From positions 186,001-250,000 of the forward strand of contig NZ_JAKNTW010000001.1 in assembly GCF_022213955.1 (NCBI RefSeq): DNA of 64,000 nt, in the 5' to 3' direction. The notes under the pieces are model-generated. The model was not told where the DNA came from, did no database searches, and saw nothing but the letters and a program-made list of their open reading frames with translations. A program made the translations under genes and the position numbers. This stretch comes from Dolomitihabitans soli (GTDB lineage Bacteria; Actinomycetota; Actinomycetes; Streptosporangiales; Streptosporangiaceae). Shown one piece after another: positions 33,376-43,018 of the stretch. Numbering within the stretch: the stretch's first letter is position 1; every line of letters starts with the position of its first letter.

Positions 33376-34278
33376 ATGACCGACAGCATCGCTCAGTCCC
33401 GTCCGCTCACTCTCCTCGGGCTCGGTGCCATGGGCACCGCGCTCGCCCGTACCTGGCTCGCCGCCGGGCACCCGCTGACCGTGTGGAACCGCACCTCCGC
33501 CCGGGCCGACCCGCTCGCCGCCGAGGGCGCGACGGTCGCCGGGTCGGCAGCCGCGGCGGTGGCCGCGAACCGTCTCGTGGTGCTGTGTCTGCTCGACGAC
33601 GCCTCGATCGGCGAGGCCCTGGCCGACGCCGATCTGACGGGCAAGGACCTGGTCAATCTCACGACCAGCACCCCGGGCCAGGCACGGGCCCGCGCCGAGT
33701 GGGCCGTCTCGCGCGGCGCCCGTTTCCTGGACGGCGGGATCATGGCGGTCCCGCCGATGATCGGCGTTCCGGGCGCGGGCGGCTACGTCTTCTACAGCGG
33801 CTCTCCGGACCTCTTCGACACCCATCAGCACACCCTGGCCGTGCCGGCCGGTGCGACCTACGTCGGCGAGGACGCGGGTTTCGCGGCCCTGCACGATGTG
33901 GCGTTGCTGAGCGCGATGAGCGGAATGTTCGCCGGCATGGCGCACGCCTTCGCACTAATCCGCAAGGAGGACATCTCGCCGAAGGACTTCGCCCCTCTGC
34001 TCGCCGGCTGGCTCAGCGCCATGTCCGCCTCCGCGCACACGGCCGCGGAACAACTCCAGAGCGGCGACTACACCAAGGACGTCGTCTCCAACCTCGCCAT
34101 GCAGGTCGCGGGGAACGTGACACTCCTGCGCACCGCCGAGGAGCAGGGAGTCAGCCCCGAACTCCTGACTCCCTACCTGGACCTGATGGAGCGCCGCCTG
34201 GCCGACGGACACGGCGACGAGGACGGCACCGGAGTCATAGACCTGCTCCTCCACCGACCGGACTCGTCCAGGGCCTGA
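33376..34278 (+). CDS. NAD(P)-dependent reductase, 6-phosphogluconate/3-hydroxyisobutyrate dehydrogenase superfamily (imine reductase-like)
   Basis: A 300-residue protein. The N-terminal Rossmann fold (LTLLGLGAMGTALARTWLAAG, residues 11-31, split by the G-x-G-x2-G motif at 15-20) is followed by VVLCLLDDASIGEAL, NLTTSTPGQARARAEW and GGIMAVP. The all-helical C-terminal half (about 165-300) resembles the imine reductase branch of beta-hydroxyacid dehydrogenases. The cofactor is probably NADPH, given Arg in WNRTSARAD. Divergence from an HxlR regulator suggests induction by an electrophile or substrate; that substrate is unknown. Confidence 0.88.
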   Translation: MTDSIAQSRPLTLLGLGAMGTALARTWLAAGHPLTVWNRTSARADPLAAEGATVAGSAAAAVAANRLVVLCLLDDASIGEALADADLTGKDLVNLTTSTPGQARARAEWAVSRGARFLDGGIMAVPPMIGVPGAGGYVFYSGSPDLFDTHQHTLAVPAGATYVGEDAGFAALHDVALLSAMSGMFAGMAHAFALIRKEDISPKDFAPLLAGWLSAMSASAHTAAEQLQSGDYTKDVVSNLAMQVAGNVTLLRTAEEQGVSPELLTPYLDLMERRLADGHGDEDGTGVIDLLLHRPDSSRA

Positions 34279-34461
34279 CCGAGCGGCCCCGCCGCGGTCT
34301 CCTCCAAGCCCTCGCTCCGGCGCCCCAGGTCTTCCGTTGCCGCACGTGCACGATCGGGGTCGGGTGGGTTGCGGCGGGTGTTTCTGCTCTGGCGTCCGGC
34401 TGGGCACCGCGCTGCGCGTGGCCGTAGTTCGCGTGTCGTGCGGGCGGACCGTGTGGGGGTG

Positions 34462-37400
34462 TCAGGCGCGGATGCGGAGTCCTCGGGGAGTGGGATGGAA
34501 GCCGGCGGCCTCCAGGGTGGTGGCGAGCGGGGAGTCGTTGATCGCGGTGCCGTCGGCGCGCTCGACGGTGAGCTTGCCGAGGGCGCCGTCGCGGACGGCC
34601 AGGGCGAGGGCGTCCACGGCCGGCTGGACGTGGTCCTCGCCGGCGAAGGACAGCAGCGACTTCCCGCCACGTTCGACATACAGCGCCAGGTGGCCGTCGA
34701 CGAGCACGACCAGCGCGCCCGCCTTCCGGCCGGGCCGGTGGGACCCCTCGCCCGGCTGGACCGGCCACGGGAGCGCCGCGCCGTACGGGTTGGCGGGATC
34801 GGCCGAGGCGAGGACCACCGCTCGCCGCGCCCGCCTTTCGCCGCCTTCGGCCTCCCACGGCTGCTTTCCGCCGCCCTCCCAGGCTCGGCCGCCGTCTGCG
34901 GACGCGCCGGTGGGGGTCGCCGCAGGCGAGGGTGCCAGGGCGCGCATCCGGTCGACGGCGCCGGCGAGAGCGAACTGGGCGCCGCCGAGCCCTTCGACGA
35001 AGTAACCCCGGCGGCACCGGCCGCTCTCCTCGAACGCACGCAGCACCCGGTAGACGGCTGCGAAGCCGCCGGGCAGCCGCTCGCTGCTCACCGCGCCCCG
35101 GGTGATCACGCCGTGCCGTTCGAGCAGGACCTCGGCCTGGGCGTGCGCGCGCTGGGTGGCCTCGGCGGCGGGCTCGGGCAGCAGCCACCACCGCCCGCTG
35201 ACCGTCGGCGGGCCGCTGCGGGTCGGCAGTACGGCCCGCCGCCTGCGGGTCGACGCGGGACGGTGCGCGGGCCGCCCGGTGCCGAGGGTCGCCCGCAACG
35301 GAGCCATCGTGTCACCGGTGATCCTCCCGGCCCACACCAGATCCCACAGGGCGGCCGTCAGCGCCGCATCGTCAGGCACCCCGGCTCCGGCCGGCCGTCT
35401 CGCGCCCGGATCACCCGGCGCCGCCGGCTCCCCGGCGGAGATCGCTTCGTCCTGCCCCCGCCGTGCGGACGCCGTCGCCTCGTCGCGGATGGCGGCGGCG
35501 GTGAGCCGGTTCGCGAGCTCGCGGAAGAACAGGGCGCCGCCGCCGTCGAGCTGGTCGAGCACCTGCTCGTGCAGCGGCGTCATGGTGATCTCGACGGGGT
35601 CGGGCAGCAGCAGCGGGGCCGTGTCGGCGAAGTAGAGGGCCACCCAGCCGTCGCCGCCGGGCAGCGAGCCCTGCCCGGCCCAGATCACCTCACCGGAGGC
35701 GGTGAGCTCGTCGAGCAGGGCGGGAGAGTAGCCGGGCACGCGCGAGGGCAGCACCAGGGTCTCCAGGGCGGAGGCGGGCACCGCCGCGCCCTGGAGCTGC
35801 TCGATCGCGCCGACCAGCGCGTCCATCGCCCGCCCCGGTGCGGTCGCGCCACTCCGGGAGGAGCCGCCGGGGGAGCCGGTGATGTTGTGCCAGGCGGGGG
35901 CGAAGGCGGCGAGGGTCTCGGGCGGGACCGGCTCGACCTCCTTGCGCAGCCGTGCCAGCGACCTGCGGCGAAGGAGCCGCAGCACGCCCGAGTCGCACCA
36001 CTCCTCGCCCCGTCCGCCCGGCCGGAACTCCCCGCTCACCACCCGCCCGGAGGCCGCCAGCCGGTGCAGGCCGTCGGACACCACGGCGACGCCGAGGCCG
36101 AACCTGGCGGCGGCCGTGCTCGCCGGGAAGGGGCCGCGGGTGCGGGCGTGCCGGGCGATCAGGTCGCCCAGCGGGTCGGCCACCGGTTCGAGGAACGCGA
36201 CCGGCACCCCGACGGGGAGCGGCGCGCCCAGCGCGTCACGCAGCCGGCCGGCGTCCTCGATCGCGGCCCATTGCTCCTCGCCCGCCACCCGGACCCGGAT
36301 GGCCCGCCTGGCCCGCTCCAGCTCGTCCAGCCAGGCCGGATCGCCCTCGCGGACGCTCACGTCGACGGCCGGCAGCGGCCCGTGCGAACGCAGCAGGTCG
36401 GCCAGCGCCTCCACGTCGCGCAGCGGCCGGTCGAGCCTGGCCAGCTCCTGCTCGGTGTCGGCGATCACGTCGGGGTCGAGCAACTCCCGCAGGTCGGCCT
36501 GGCCGAGCAGTTCGGCCAGCAGGCTCGTGTCCAGCGCGAGGGCCTGCGCCCGGCGCTCGGCGAGCGGCGCGTCGCCCTCGTACATGAACGCGCCGATGTA
36601 GTGGAACAGCAGCGACGCGGCGAACGGCGAGGCCTGCGAGGTCTCCACCTCGACCACCCGCACCCGGCGGGCGGCGATGTCGCGCATCAGCCGCACCAGG
36701 CCGGGCACGTCGAAGACGTCCTGCAGGCACTCGCGCATCGTCTCCAGCACGACGGGGAACGAGCCGTAGGCGCTGGCCACGCCCAGCAGGTGGGTGGCCC
36801 GCTGCCGCTGCTGCCACAACGGGGTCCGCTTGCCAGGAGTGCGCCGGGGCAGCAGCAGCGACCTGCCCGCGCACTCGCGGAACCTGGCGGCGAACAGCGC
36901 CGAGCCGCCCAGCTCCTCCACCACGATCTGCTCGATCTCCTCCGCGTCGAACGTCGCCACGTCGGACGGGGCGCCCTCGAAGGTGTCGGGGATGCGCAGC
37001 ACGATGCCGTCGTCGGAGTGGACCGCCTGCACGTCGGTGCCGTACCGCTCGCGAAGGCGCCGCCCGATCGCCAGCGCCCACGGCGCGTGTACCCGCGCGC
37101 CGTACGGCGAGTGCACCACGACCCGCCAGTCGCCCAGCTCGTCGTGGAAACGCTCCACCAGCAGGGTGCGGTCGTCGGGCACGTAACCGGTGGCTTCGCG
37201 CTGCTCCGCCAGGTACGCGGTCAGGTTGCCCACCGCGTAGTCGTCCAGCCCGGCGGCGCGCAGCCGCTCCTCGCCGCCGCCGCGGGACAGCTCGCGCAGG
37301 AACGACCCGATGGCCCTGCCCAGCTCGGCCGGTCTACCGAGGGCATCGCCGTGCCAGAAGGGCAGTTTGCCCGGTTGGCCGGGGGCGGGGGACACCAGCA

Positions 37401-39156
37401 CCCTGTCGGCGGAGATGTCCTCGATCCGCCAGGAGGTCGCACCGAGCACGAACACGTCGCCGACCCGCGACTCGTAGACCATCTCCTCGTCGAGCTCGCC
37501 GACCCGGGACGCCTTCTCCCCGACGAGGAAGACCCCGAACAGGCCGCGGTCGGGGATCGTGCCGCCGTTGGTGACGGCCAGCCGCTGCGCCCCGGGACGC
37601 CCGCGCAGCGTGCCCGTCACCCGATCCCACACGATGCGCGGCCGCAGCTCGGCGAACTCCTCGCTCGGGTACCGCCCCGCCAGCATGTCGAGGGTCGCCT
37701 CCAGCGCGGAGCGGGGCAGCGTGGCGTACGGCGCGGCGCGGCGCACCACGGTCTCCAGGTCGTCGACCGTCCACTCCTCCAGCGCGGTCATCGCCACGAT
37801 CTGCTGGGCGAGCACGTCGAGCGGGTTGCGCGGATAGCGCAGCTCCTCGATCTCGCCCGTCTTCATCCGCTCGGCCACGACGGCCGTCTGGATCAGGTCG
37901 CCCCGGTACTTCGGGAAGATCACGCCATGGGACACCGCGCCGACCTGGTGCCCGGCCCGGCCGATCCGCTGCAGGCCGCTCGCCACGCTCGGCGGCGCCT
38001 CGACGCACGCCACCATCTCCACGGCGCCCATGTCGATGCCCAGCTCCAGGCTGGAGGTCGCGACCACGGCGGGCAGCCGCCCGGACTTCAGCGCCTCCTC
38101 GATCTGGGCCCGTTCCTGTTTCGACACCGACCCGTGGTGGGCGCGCACCACCTCGGGCACCCCGCCCTTGCTCGCGCCCGCCTGGGCCATCATCTCGGCG
38201 GGCACGCCCTCGTCGGCCGTCCCTCCGGCGCGCTCGTAGGCGAGCTCGTTGAGCCGGGTGCACAGCCGTTCGGCGAGCCGCCGGGAGTTGGCGAACACGA
38301 TCGTCGATCGGTGCGCGCCGATCAGGTCGAGCAGCCGCTCCTCGACGTGCGGCCAGATGGAGCGGCGGGTGGACTCCGGCCGCCACGGCTCGGCGTCGTC
38401 GGGCCCGGCCTGGCGCGGCTGGGCGTCGAGCTCGGTCATGTCCTCGATCGGGACGACGACGTCGACCTCGATCACCTTGTCGGACGGCGGCTGCACCACC
38501 GTGGCCGGGCGGGCGCCGCCGAGGAACCGGGCCACCTCGCTCACCGGCCGGACCGTCGCCGACAGCCCGATCCGTTGCGCGGGACGCTCCAGCAGGGCGT
38601 CGAGCCGCTCCAGGCTGAGCGCCAGATGAGCGCCGCGCTTCGTCGCCGCCACCGCGTGCACCTCATCGATGATCACGGTCTGCACGCTCGCCAGGGCCTC
38701 GCGGGCCCGGCTGGTCAGCAGCAGGAACAACGACTCGGGCGTGGTGATCAGGATGTCGGACGGCTTGGCGGCGAACCGCCGCCGATCCTCGGCCGGGGTG
38801 TCGCCGGAGCGGATCGCCACCGAGATCTCCGGCGCGGGCAGCCCGAGCCGCCGCGCCGTCTGCTTCAGCCCGGTCAGCGGCGTGCGCAGGTTGCGCTCCA
38901 CGTCGACCGCCAGCGCCTTGAGAGGGGAGACGTAGAGGACGCGGCAGCCGCGCGGCCGGTCGGCCTCCGCGGCCAGCCGGTCGAGCGACCACAGGAACGC
39001 CGCCAGCGTCTTGCCCGACCCGGTGGGCGCCACCACCAGGGTGTTGTCGCCGCGCGCGATCGACGCCCACGCCCCCTGCTGCGCGGCGGTCGGCGCGGCG
39101 AAGGCACCGGTGAACCAGGTCCTGGTCATGTCGGTGAAGTGGTCGAGCGCGTCCAT
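34462..39156 (-). CDS. lhr: ATP-dependent helicase Lhr (large helicase-related protein)
   Basis: A 1564-residue superfamily 2 3'-5' helicase. The motor carries Walker A APTGSGKT (about residues 44-51), the SPLKALAVDVERN block, the DEVH box in TVIIDEVHAVA, and LSATV. The second RecA domain, winged helix and Lhr core follow, with HRSTIVFANSRR and IGRAGHQVG in the helicase C-domain. The long C-terminal extension (about residues 860-1564) is the Lhr-specific tetramer/uracil-glycosylase-type region. Lhr unwinds RNA:DNA hybrids in DNA repair and is SOS-linked in mycobacteria. I start at the ATG at 39156 (MDALDHFTDM); upstream codons to 39294 overlap the VOC gene and look non-native. Confidence 0.94.
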   Translation of the reverse strand: MDALDHFTDMTRTWFTGAFAAPTAAQQGAWASIARGDNTLVVAPTGSGKTLAAFLWSLDRLAAEADRPRGCRVLYVSPLKALAVDVERNLRTPLTGLKQTARRLGLPAPEISVAIRSGDTPAEDRRRFAAKPSDILITTPESLFLLLTSRAREALASVQTVIIDEVHAVAATKRGAHLALSLERLDALLERPAQRIGLSATVRPVSEVARFLGGARPATVVQPPSDKVIEVDVVVPIEDMTELDAQPRQAGPDDAEPWRPESTRRSIWPHVEERLLDLIGAHRSTIVFANSRRLAERLCTRLNELAYERAGGTADEGVPAEMMAQAGASKGGVPEVVRAHHGSVSKQERAQIEEALKSGRLPAVVATSSLELGIDMGAVEMVACVEAPPSVASGLQRIGRAGHQVGAVSHGVIFPKYRGDLIQTAVVAERMKTGEIEELRYPRNPLDVLAQQIVAMTALEEWTVDDLETVVRRAAPYATLPRSALEATLDMLAGRYPSEEFAELRPRIVWDRVTGTLRGRPGAQRLAVTNGGTIPDRGLFGVFLVGEKASRVGELDEEMVYESRVGDVFVLGATSWRIEDISADRVLVSPAPGQPGKLPFWHGDALGRPAELGRAIGSFLRELSRGGGEERLRAAGLDDYAVGNLTAYLAEQREATGYVPDDRTLLVERFHDELGDWRVVVHSPYGARVHAPWALAIGRRLRERYGTDVQAVHSDDGIVLRIPDTFEGAPSDVATFDAEEIEQIVVEELGGSALFAARFRECAGRSLLLPRRTPGKRTPLWQQRQRATHLLGVASAYGSFPVVLETMRECLQDVFDVPGLVRLMRDIAARRVRVVEVETSQASPFAASLLFHYIGAFMYEGDAPLAERRAQALALDTSLLAELLGQADLRELLDPDVIADTEQELARLDRPLRDVEALADLLRSHGPLPAVDVSVREGDPAWLDELERARRAIRVRVAGEEQWAAIEDAGRLRDALGAPLPVGVPVAFLEPVADPLGDLIARHARTRGPFPASTAAARFGLGVAVVSDGLHRLAASGRVVSGEFRPGGRGEEWCDSGVLRLLRRRSLARLRKEVEPVPPETLAAFAPAWHNITGSPGGSSRSGATAPGRAMDALVGAIEQLQGAAVPASALETLVLPSRVPGYSPALLDELTASGEVIWAGQGSLPGGDGWVALYFADTAPLLLPDPVEITMTPLHEQVLDQLDGGGALFFRELANRLTAAAIRDEATASARRGQDEAISAGEPAAPGDPGARRPAGAGVPDDAALTAALWDLVWAGRITGDTMAPLRATLGTGRPAHRPASTRRRRAVLPTRSGPPTVSGRWWLLPEPAAEATQRAHAQAEVLLERHGVITRGAVSSERLPGGFAAVYRVLRAFEESGRCRRGYFVEGLGGAQFALAGAVDRMRALAPSPAATPTGASADGGRAWEGGGKQPWEAEGGERRARRAVVLASADPANPYGAALPWPVQPGEGSHRPGRKAGALVVLVDGHLALYVERGGKSLLSFAGEDHVQPAVDALALAVRDGALGKLTVERADGTAINDSPLATTLEAAGFHPTPRGLRIRA

Positions 39157-39263
39157 GGCCCAATGATGCAACGCGCCACCGACAGAACGGTCCGGCCCCC
39201 CAGCAGCAGAATGTTTCCCGGATGCGAGGTTGACGCGCACATCGACGGACATAGTGCTCTGGT

Positions 39264-39752
39264 ATGAGCATCGACCACGCTGCCATAGCGGCATCGCGCG
39301 ACCGCATCAGGGCGGCGCACCTGAGCGAGCACCGCCCGGCCAGCAGCGCGCGCGGCCTGCACCACTTCGCGCTGATCTCCTCCGACGTCGAGCGGACCAT
39401 CGCCTTCTACCAGGACCTCCTGGAATTCCCCCTCACCGAGATCTTCGAGAACCGTGACTACCGGGGCTCCAGCCACTTCTTCTTCGACATCGGCAACGGC
39501 AACCTGCTCGCCTTCTTCGACTTCCCGGGGCTCGACCTGGGGCCCTACCAGGAGGTGGTCGGCGGGCTCCACCACATCGCGATCTCGGTCGACCCGGTCG
39601 CCTGGGAGCGCCTGCGCGGCAAGCTGGAGGCCGCGGGCGTGGCCCACCAGATCGAGAGCGGCGCCTCGATCTACTTCCGGGACCCCGACGGGGCACGCCT
39701 CGAACTGCTCGCCGACCCCCTCGGCGACATGTACGGCGCGCGGGTGCTGTGA
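39264..39752 (+). CDS. VOC-family (glyoxalase/dioxygenase-like) protein
   Basis: A 162-residue protein with two beta-alpha-beta3 halves. LHHFALISSDVERTIAFYQDLLEFPL (here cited as LHHFALISSD and TIAFYQDLLEFPL) opens the first, LHHIAISVDPVAW the second. YFRDPDGARLELLADP supplies the metal-ligand Glu. Metal ligands are thus His33, the His near 100 and Glu near 150. The family includes glyoxalases, extradiol dioxygenases and resistance proteins; no specific reaction can be assigned. CATAGT lies 10 nt before the ATG, so initiation may be leaderless. It diverges from lhr. Confidence 0.88.
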   Translation: MSIDHAAIAASRDRIRAAHLSEHRPASSARGLHHFALISSDVERTIAFYQDLLEFPLTEIFENRDYRGSSHFFFDIGNGNLLAFFDFPGLDLGPYQEVVGGLHHIAISVDPVAWERLRGKLEAAGVAHQIESGASIYFRDPDGARLELLADPLGDMYGARVL

Positions 39753-39794
39753 CGCTCCCGGCGGCGGGCCTGCCTCGCTTCCCCTGACCGCCCC

Positions 39795-39821
39795 GCCCGG
39801 GCGCCGGCGAGGCGCCCGGGC
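39795..39821 (+). terminator. Terminator after the VOC gene
   Basis: 11-bp GC stem GCCCGGGCGCC / GGCGCCCGGGC with a 5-nt loop, 42 bp after the stop codon. Confidence 0.8.
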
Positions 39822-40039
39822 CCGGCCTCCGCCCCTCTCCGCCGGGGACATCCTGAGCGTGCGTGCCGATATGCGACTCGGCGTGGATCGCCATGGCTAG
39901 CGGCGCCGAGCGGGAGCCGGAGACCGGTCAGGGCGGTGCCGCACGGGAAGGGTCCGCTCGCGCGCCGCCGTACGCGATGCCGGTGTCCGGGGCCGGGGCG
40001 GTGGCCGATCCACCTGGTGACCGGTCCCATACTTGAGTG

Positions 40040-40234
40040 ATGCGCCTGTCCGAGTTCTGGTACCGGATGAACCTCCACTTCGGTGCGGGGTATGCCGAGT
40101 CATGGGCCCATGACTACGTCCTCGCCGAGCTGGGCGGGCGCACGGTCACCCAGGCTCTCGGGGATGGCGTGGCGGCCAAGACCGTCTGGCGGGCCGTGTG
40201 CGGAGCCACCGATGTCGACTCGAAACTGCGCTAG
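40040..40234 (+). CDS. DUF3046 protein
   Basis: A 64-residue protein matching DUF3046 throughout: MRLSEFWYRMNLHFGAGYAES, WAHDYVLAELGGRTVTQAL and AKTVWRAVC. It is a small conserved actinobacterial protein encoded just upstream of recA, function unknown. CATACT (40028-40033) ends 6 nt before the ATG at 40040, so the mRNA is probably leaderless. It is convergent with the small hypothetical gene at 40272. Confidence 0.92.
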   Translation: MRLSEFWYRMNLHFGAGYAESWAHDYVLAELGGRTVTQALGDGVAAKTVWRAVCGATDVDSKLR

Positions 40235-40271
40235 CCAGACGATCAACCTGAAGGCGGTCCAGTTGACGCGA

Positions 40272-40541
40272 TCAGGGCCCCGCTGACAGCAGTTTCTCCA
40301 CCAGCTTGGCGGTCTGCGCGATGTCGTCCGCGCTCTCCTGGCCGTCGGGCGACCACATGAAGAGCCAGCCGTTCCCGGACGGCGTGGCGAAGACGATCGT
40401 CTGTTTTCCGGTGCGGGGATGCCAGATCCACAACACGGGATCGTCGTTCCCGAGCATCCGGCCGGCCAGCCCCCGGTCGGGGAGCCGCGCGGCGAGCGCT
40501 TCCAGATGGACACGGCGTTGTTCGGTGAACGTGCTTGTCAC
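40272..40541 (-). CDS. Conserved small protein of unknown function upstream of recA
   Basis: An 89-residue protein with a compact predicted alpha/beta fold: TEQRRVHLEALAARLPDRGL, a DPVLWIWHPRTGKQTIVF beta pair, then WLFMWSPDGQESADDIAQTA and a final helix. I start at the GTG at 40541; the frame stays open upstream to 40847, but that part would overlap the recA promoter and lacks protein-like character. Relatives occur beside recA in other actinomycetes as I recall; no domain with known function is visible. It diverges from recA. Confidence 0.72.
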   Translation of the reverse strand: MTSTFTEQRRVHLEALAARLPDRGLAGRMLGNDDPVLWIWHPRTGKQTIVFATPSGNGWLFMWSPDGQESADDIAQTAKLVEKLLSAGP

Positions 40542-40677
40542 GTGGGCACCCCAAGGTCGTCTCCCCTCAGGATCACCCCAGGTCAACGTGGTTACAACAG
40601 TCCAAGCGGAATGCCCGGGAATGTCGCCTCCAGGATGGGGTGCTGGTGAGCTGGTGGTGCGCGTGTTCCAGAAGCGA

Positions 40678-40700
40678 TCGAACAGCCGTTCGGCTATATT
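40678..40700 (+). promoter_or_regulatory. LexA (SOS) box and -10 of the recA promoter
   Basis: TCGAACAGCCGTTCGG (40678-40693) matches the actinobacterial LexA box TCGAAC-N4-GTTCGA at all but the last base. A -10 hexamer TATATT (40695-40700) follows directly, so LexA binding would occlude RNA polymerase. The recA start is 101 bp downstream. Confidence 0.88.
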
Positions 40701-40801
40701 GGTGGCACCGACTTCGGCGCCTGCCGGAAATTGTCGGTGGCACCGCGTAGCTTTCACGCGACGGAAACGACAGACCCACGACACCCTCCCAGGGGGCATC
40801 C

Positions 40802-41938
40802 ATGGCAGCCAACGACCGCGAGAAGGCCCTTGAAACGGCACTCGCACAGATCGAGCGCCAGTTCGGCAAGGGCTCGGTCATGCGTCTCGGAGACGAGGCG
40901 CGTGCCCCCATCGAGGTGATCCCGACCGGCTCCATCGCGCTCGACGTGGCCCTCGGCATCGGCGGTTTCCCCCGAGGCCGGATCGTCGAGATCTACGGTC
41001 CGGAGTCCTCGGGCAAGACCACCGTCGCGCTCCACGCGGTGGCGAGCGCGCAGAAGGCGGGCGGCATCGCCGCGTTCATCGACGCGGAGCACGCCCTCGA
41101 CCCCGAATACGCGCAGAAACTCGGTGTCGACACCGACGCCCTGCTGGTCTCCCAGCCCGACACCGGAGAGCAGGCGCTGGAGATCGCCGACATGCTGATC
41201 CGCTCGGGCGCGGTCGACATCATCGTCATCGACTCGGTGGCCGCCCTGGTCCCCAAGGCCGAGATCGAGGGCGAGATGGGCGACAGCCACGTCGGCCTCC
41301 AGGCCCGGCTGATGTCCCAGGCCCTGCGCAAGGTCGCCGGCGCGCTCAGCAACACCGGCACCACCGCGATCTTCATCAACCAGCTGCGCGAGAAGATCGG
41401 CGTCATGTTCGGATCGCCGGAGACCACGACGGGCGGCAAGGCGCTGAAGTTCTACGCGTCGGTGCGACTCGACGTGCGGCGCATCGAGACCCTCAAGGAC
41501 GGCACCGAGCCGGTCGGCAACCGCACCCGGGTCAAGGTCGTGAAGAACAAGGTCGCCCCGCCCTTCCGGCAGGCCGATTTCGACATCCTGTACGGCTTCG
41601 GCATCTCCCGCGAAGGCGGGCTCATCGACATGGGCGTCGAGCACGGCTTCGTGCGCAAGGCCGGCGCCTGGTACACCTACGAGGGCGAGCAGCTCGGACA
41701 GGGCAAGGAGAACGCGCGTACCTTCCTGAAGAGCCACCCCGACATCTCCAACGAGGTCGAGAAGAAGATCAAGGAGAAGCTGGGGATCGGCCCGCGCGTC
41801 GACCTGCCCGCCGACGCCGCCTCATCCTCATCCTCATCCGCCCCGGCCGCCGCTCCCGCGGCTTCGGCCCCGCCGGCCAAGGCGGCTCCGGCCGCCCGGG
41901 CGAGCAAGGCGGCCACGCCCAAGCCCGGTGACGTCTGA
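40802..41938 (+). CDS. recA: RecA recombinase
   Basis: A 378-residue homologous-recombination and SOS coprotease ATPase. Walker A GPESSGKT lies at residues 66-73. Walker B is in the [12 protein letters not shown] segment, L1/L2 DNA loops include [18 protein letters not shown] and [19 protein letters not shown] (each under 20 residues). The C-terminus is a low-complexity Ser/Ala/Pro tail ([15 protein letters not shown]...) typical of actinomycete RecA. It lies 13 bp before recX and is controlled by an upstream LexA box. Confidence 0.98.
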   Translation: MAANDREKALETALAQIERQFGKGSVMRLGDEARAPIEVIPTGSIALDVALGIGGFPRGRIVEIYGPESSGKTTVALHAVASAQKAGGIAAFIDAEHALDPEYAQKLGVDTDALLVSQPDTGEQALEIADMLIRSGAVDIIVIDSVAALVPKAEIEGEMGDSHVGLQARLMSQALRKVAGALSNTGTTAIFINQLREKIGVMFGSPETTTGGKALKFYASVRLDVRRIETLKDGTEPVGNRTRVKVVKNKVAPPFRQADFDILYGFGISREGGLIDMGVEHGFVRKAGAWYTYEGEQLGQGKENARTFLKSHPDISNEVEKKIKEKLGIGPRVDLPADAASSSSSSAPAAAPAASAPPAKAAPAARASKAATPKPGDV

Positions 41939-41951
41939 TCGGTAGCGACCG

Positions 41952-42881
41952 ATGATGGCGACTGATCCCCGTGGCCCGTCCGACGAGATCGGGCCACGGG
42001 ACTGGGGAGCCTGGCCGGAGGCCCACCCGGACGGCTCGCGCGCACCCGGCGACCCCCGGGAGAGAGCGCGGGGCTCGAAGCGGCGCGGTTCGCCGCGGGA
42101 CCCGGATGGTCCGATGAACCCGGATGGTTCGCTGGACCTGGATGGTTCGCGGGACCTGGATGGTTCGCTGGACCTGGATGGTCCGCTGGACCTGGATGGT
42201 CCGCTGGATCCGGATGGTCCGATGGATGCGGCGGAGCGACCGGGGACGGGACGGCGTCGCGGTGCGGGGCGGTCACGGCGCGGGCGGGGGGAACGGCGGT
42301 CCCGGGGGACAGGAGACGGTGACGGGTTCCTGCCCGACGGGCCGGTTCCCGGCTCTCCGGCCGACCGGGCGCCGGCTGCCGATCCTGAGGCGGTGGCGCG
42401 GGGGATCTGCCTGCGGTTGCTGACTCTGGCGCCACGCACACGGGCTCAACTCGCGGAGGCGCTGCGCAAGCGGGAGGTGCCCGAGGAGGCCGCCGAGGCG
42501 GTGCTCGCCCGGTTCTCGGCCGTGGGGCTGATCGACGACGAGGCGTTCGCCGCGGCGTGGGTGAGTTCCCGGCACGCCGGGCGCGGTCTGGCACGCAGGG
42601 CGCTGGCGGCGGAGCTGCGTCACCGTGGCGTCGACAACGACACCGTGCGTGAAGCGGTGGATCGCCTCGACCCCGACCAGGAGGCCGATACGGCCAGGCA
42701 GCTCGTCGCCCGCAAACTCCGCTCGACCCGCGACCTGGATCCCGCGGTCCGCACCCGTCGGCTGGCGGGCATGCTCGCCAGAAAGGGCTACTCGGCCGGC
42801 CTGGCCTTCCGGGTGATCAGAGAGGCGCTGGAAGCCGAGGGCATCGATGCGGCCGATCTACCTGAAGATCCACTCAGCTGA
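41952..42881 (+). CDS. recX: RecX regulatory protein with repeat-bearing N-terminal extension
   Basis: A 309-residue protein whose C-terminal 170 residues (about 138-305) are a normal RecX domain of three-helix repeats (LRLLTLAPRTRAQLAEALRK, IDDEAFAAAWVSSR, RRALAAELRHRGVDN). RecX binds the RecA filament and limits its activity. The N-terminal 135 residues are unusual: acidic and disordered, with seven tandem hexapeptides of form x-D-[LP]-D-G-[SP] (about residues 49-90), followed by an Arg/Gly-rich basic stretch. The start at 41952 (or 41955) is supported by the 13-bp spacing to recA and the absence of a better internal start. Confidence 0.92.
   Translation: MMATDPRGPSDEIGPRDWGAWPEAHPDGSRAPGDPRERARGSKRRGSPRDPDGPMNPDGSLDLDGSRDLDGSLDLDGPLDLDGPLDPDGPMDAAERPGTGRRRGAGRSRRGRGERRSRGTGDGDGFLPDGPVPGSPADRAPAADPEAVARGICLRLLTLAPRTRAQLAEALRKREVPEEAAEAVLARFSAVGLIDDEAFAAAWVSSRHAGRGLARRALAAELRHRGVDNDTVREAVDRLDPDQEADTARQLVARKLRSTRDLDPAVRTRRLAGMLARKGYSAGLAFRVIREALEAEGIDAADLPEDPLS
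42096..42221 (+). repeat. 18-bp minisatellite inside recX (7 units)
   Basis: Seven consecutive 18-bp units of consensus CTGGACCTGGATGGTYCG, in frame with recX, encode x-D-[LP]-D-G-[SP]. Inner units differ at only one or two bases, indicating recent expansion by slippage or unequal recombination. Because the unit is a multiple of 3, copy changes would not shift the reading frame. Confidence 0.92.
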
Positions 42882-42905
42882 CGAATCGAAGTCCGGCCTC
42901 TCCCG

Positions 42906-42953
42906 CCCTGGACGTGTGATCCCTCTCCATCCCTGGACGTGTGATCCCTCTCC
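42906..42953. repeat. 23-bp tandem duplication downstream of recX
   Basis: Two identical 23-bp copies beginning CCCTGGACGTGTGATCCC lie at 42906-42928 and 42931-42953, a 25-bp period. Non-coding. Confidence 0.85.
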
Positions 42954-43018
42954 CGCCGACGCGATAGTCGACCCGCTCGACTACCGCGCCCGCTCGGCTG
43001 TGGCGTGCGGCATCAATC

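Noticed and set aside
34369..39267. A 1632-codon open frame on the plus strand opposite lhr
   Set aside because: Its translation is low-complexity Arg/Gly/Gln/His-rich sequence typical of the antisense of GC-rich genes; the minus strand encodes an intact Lhr helicase.
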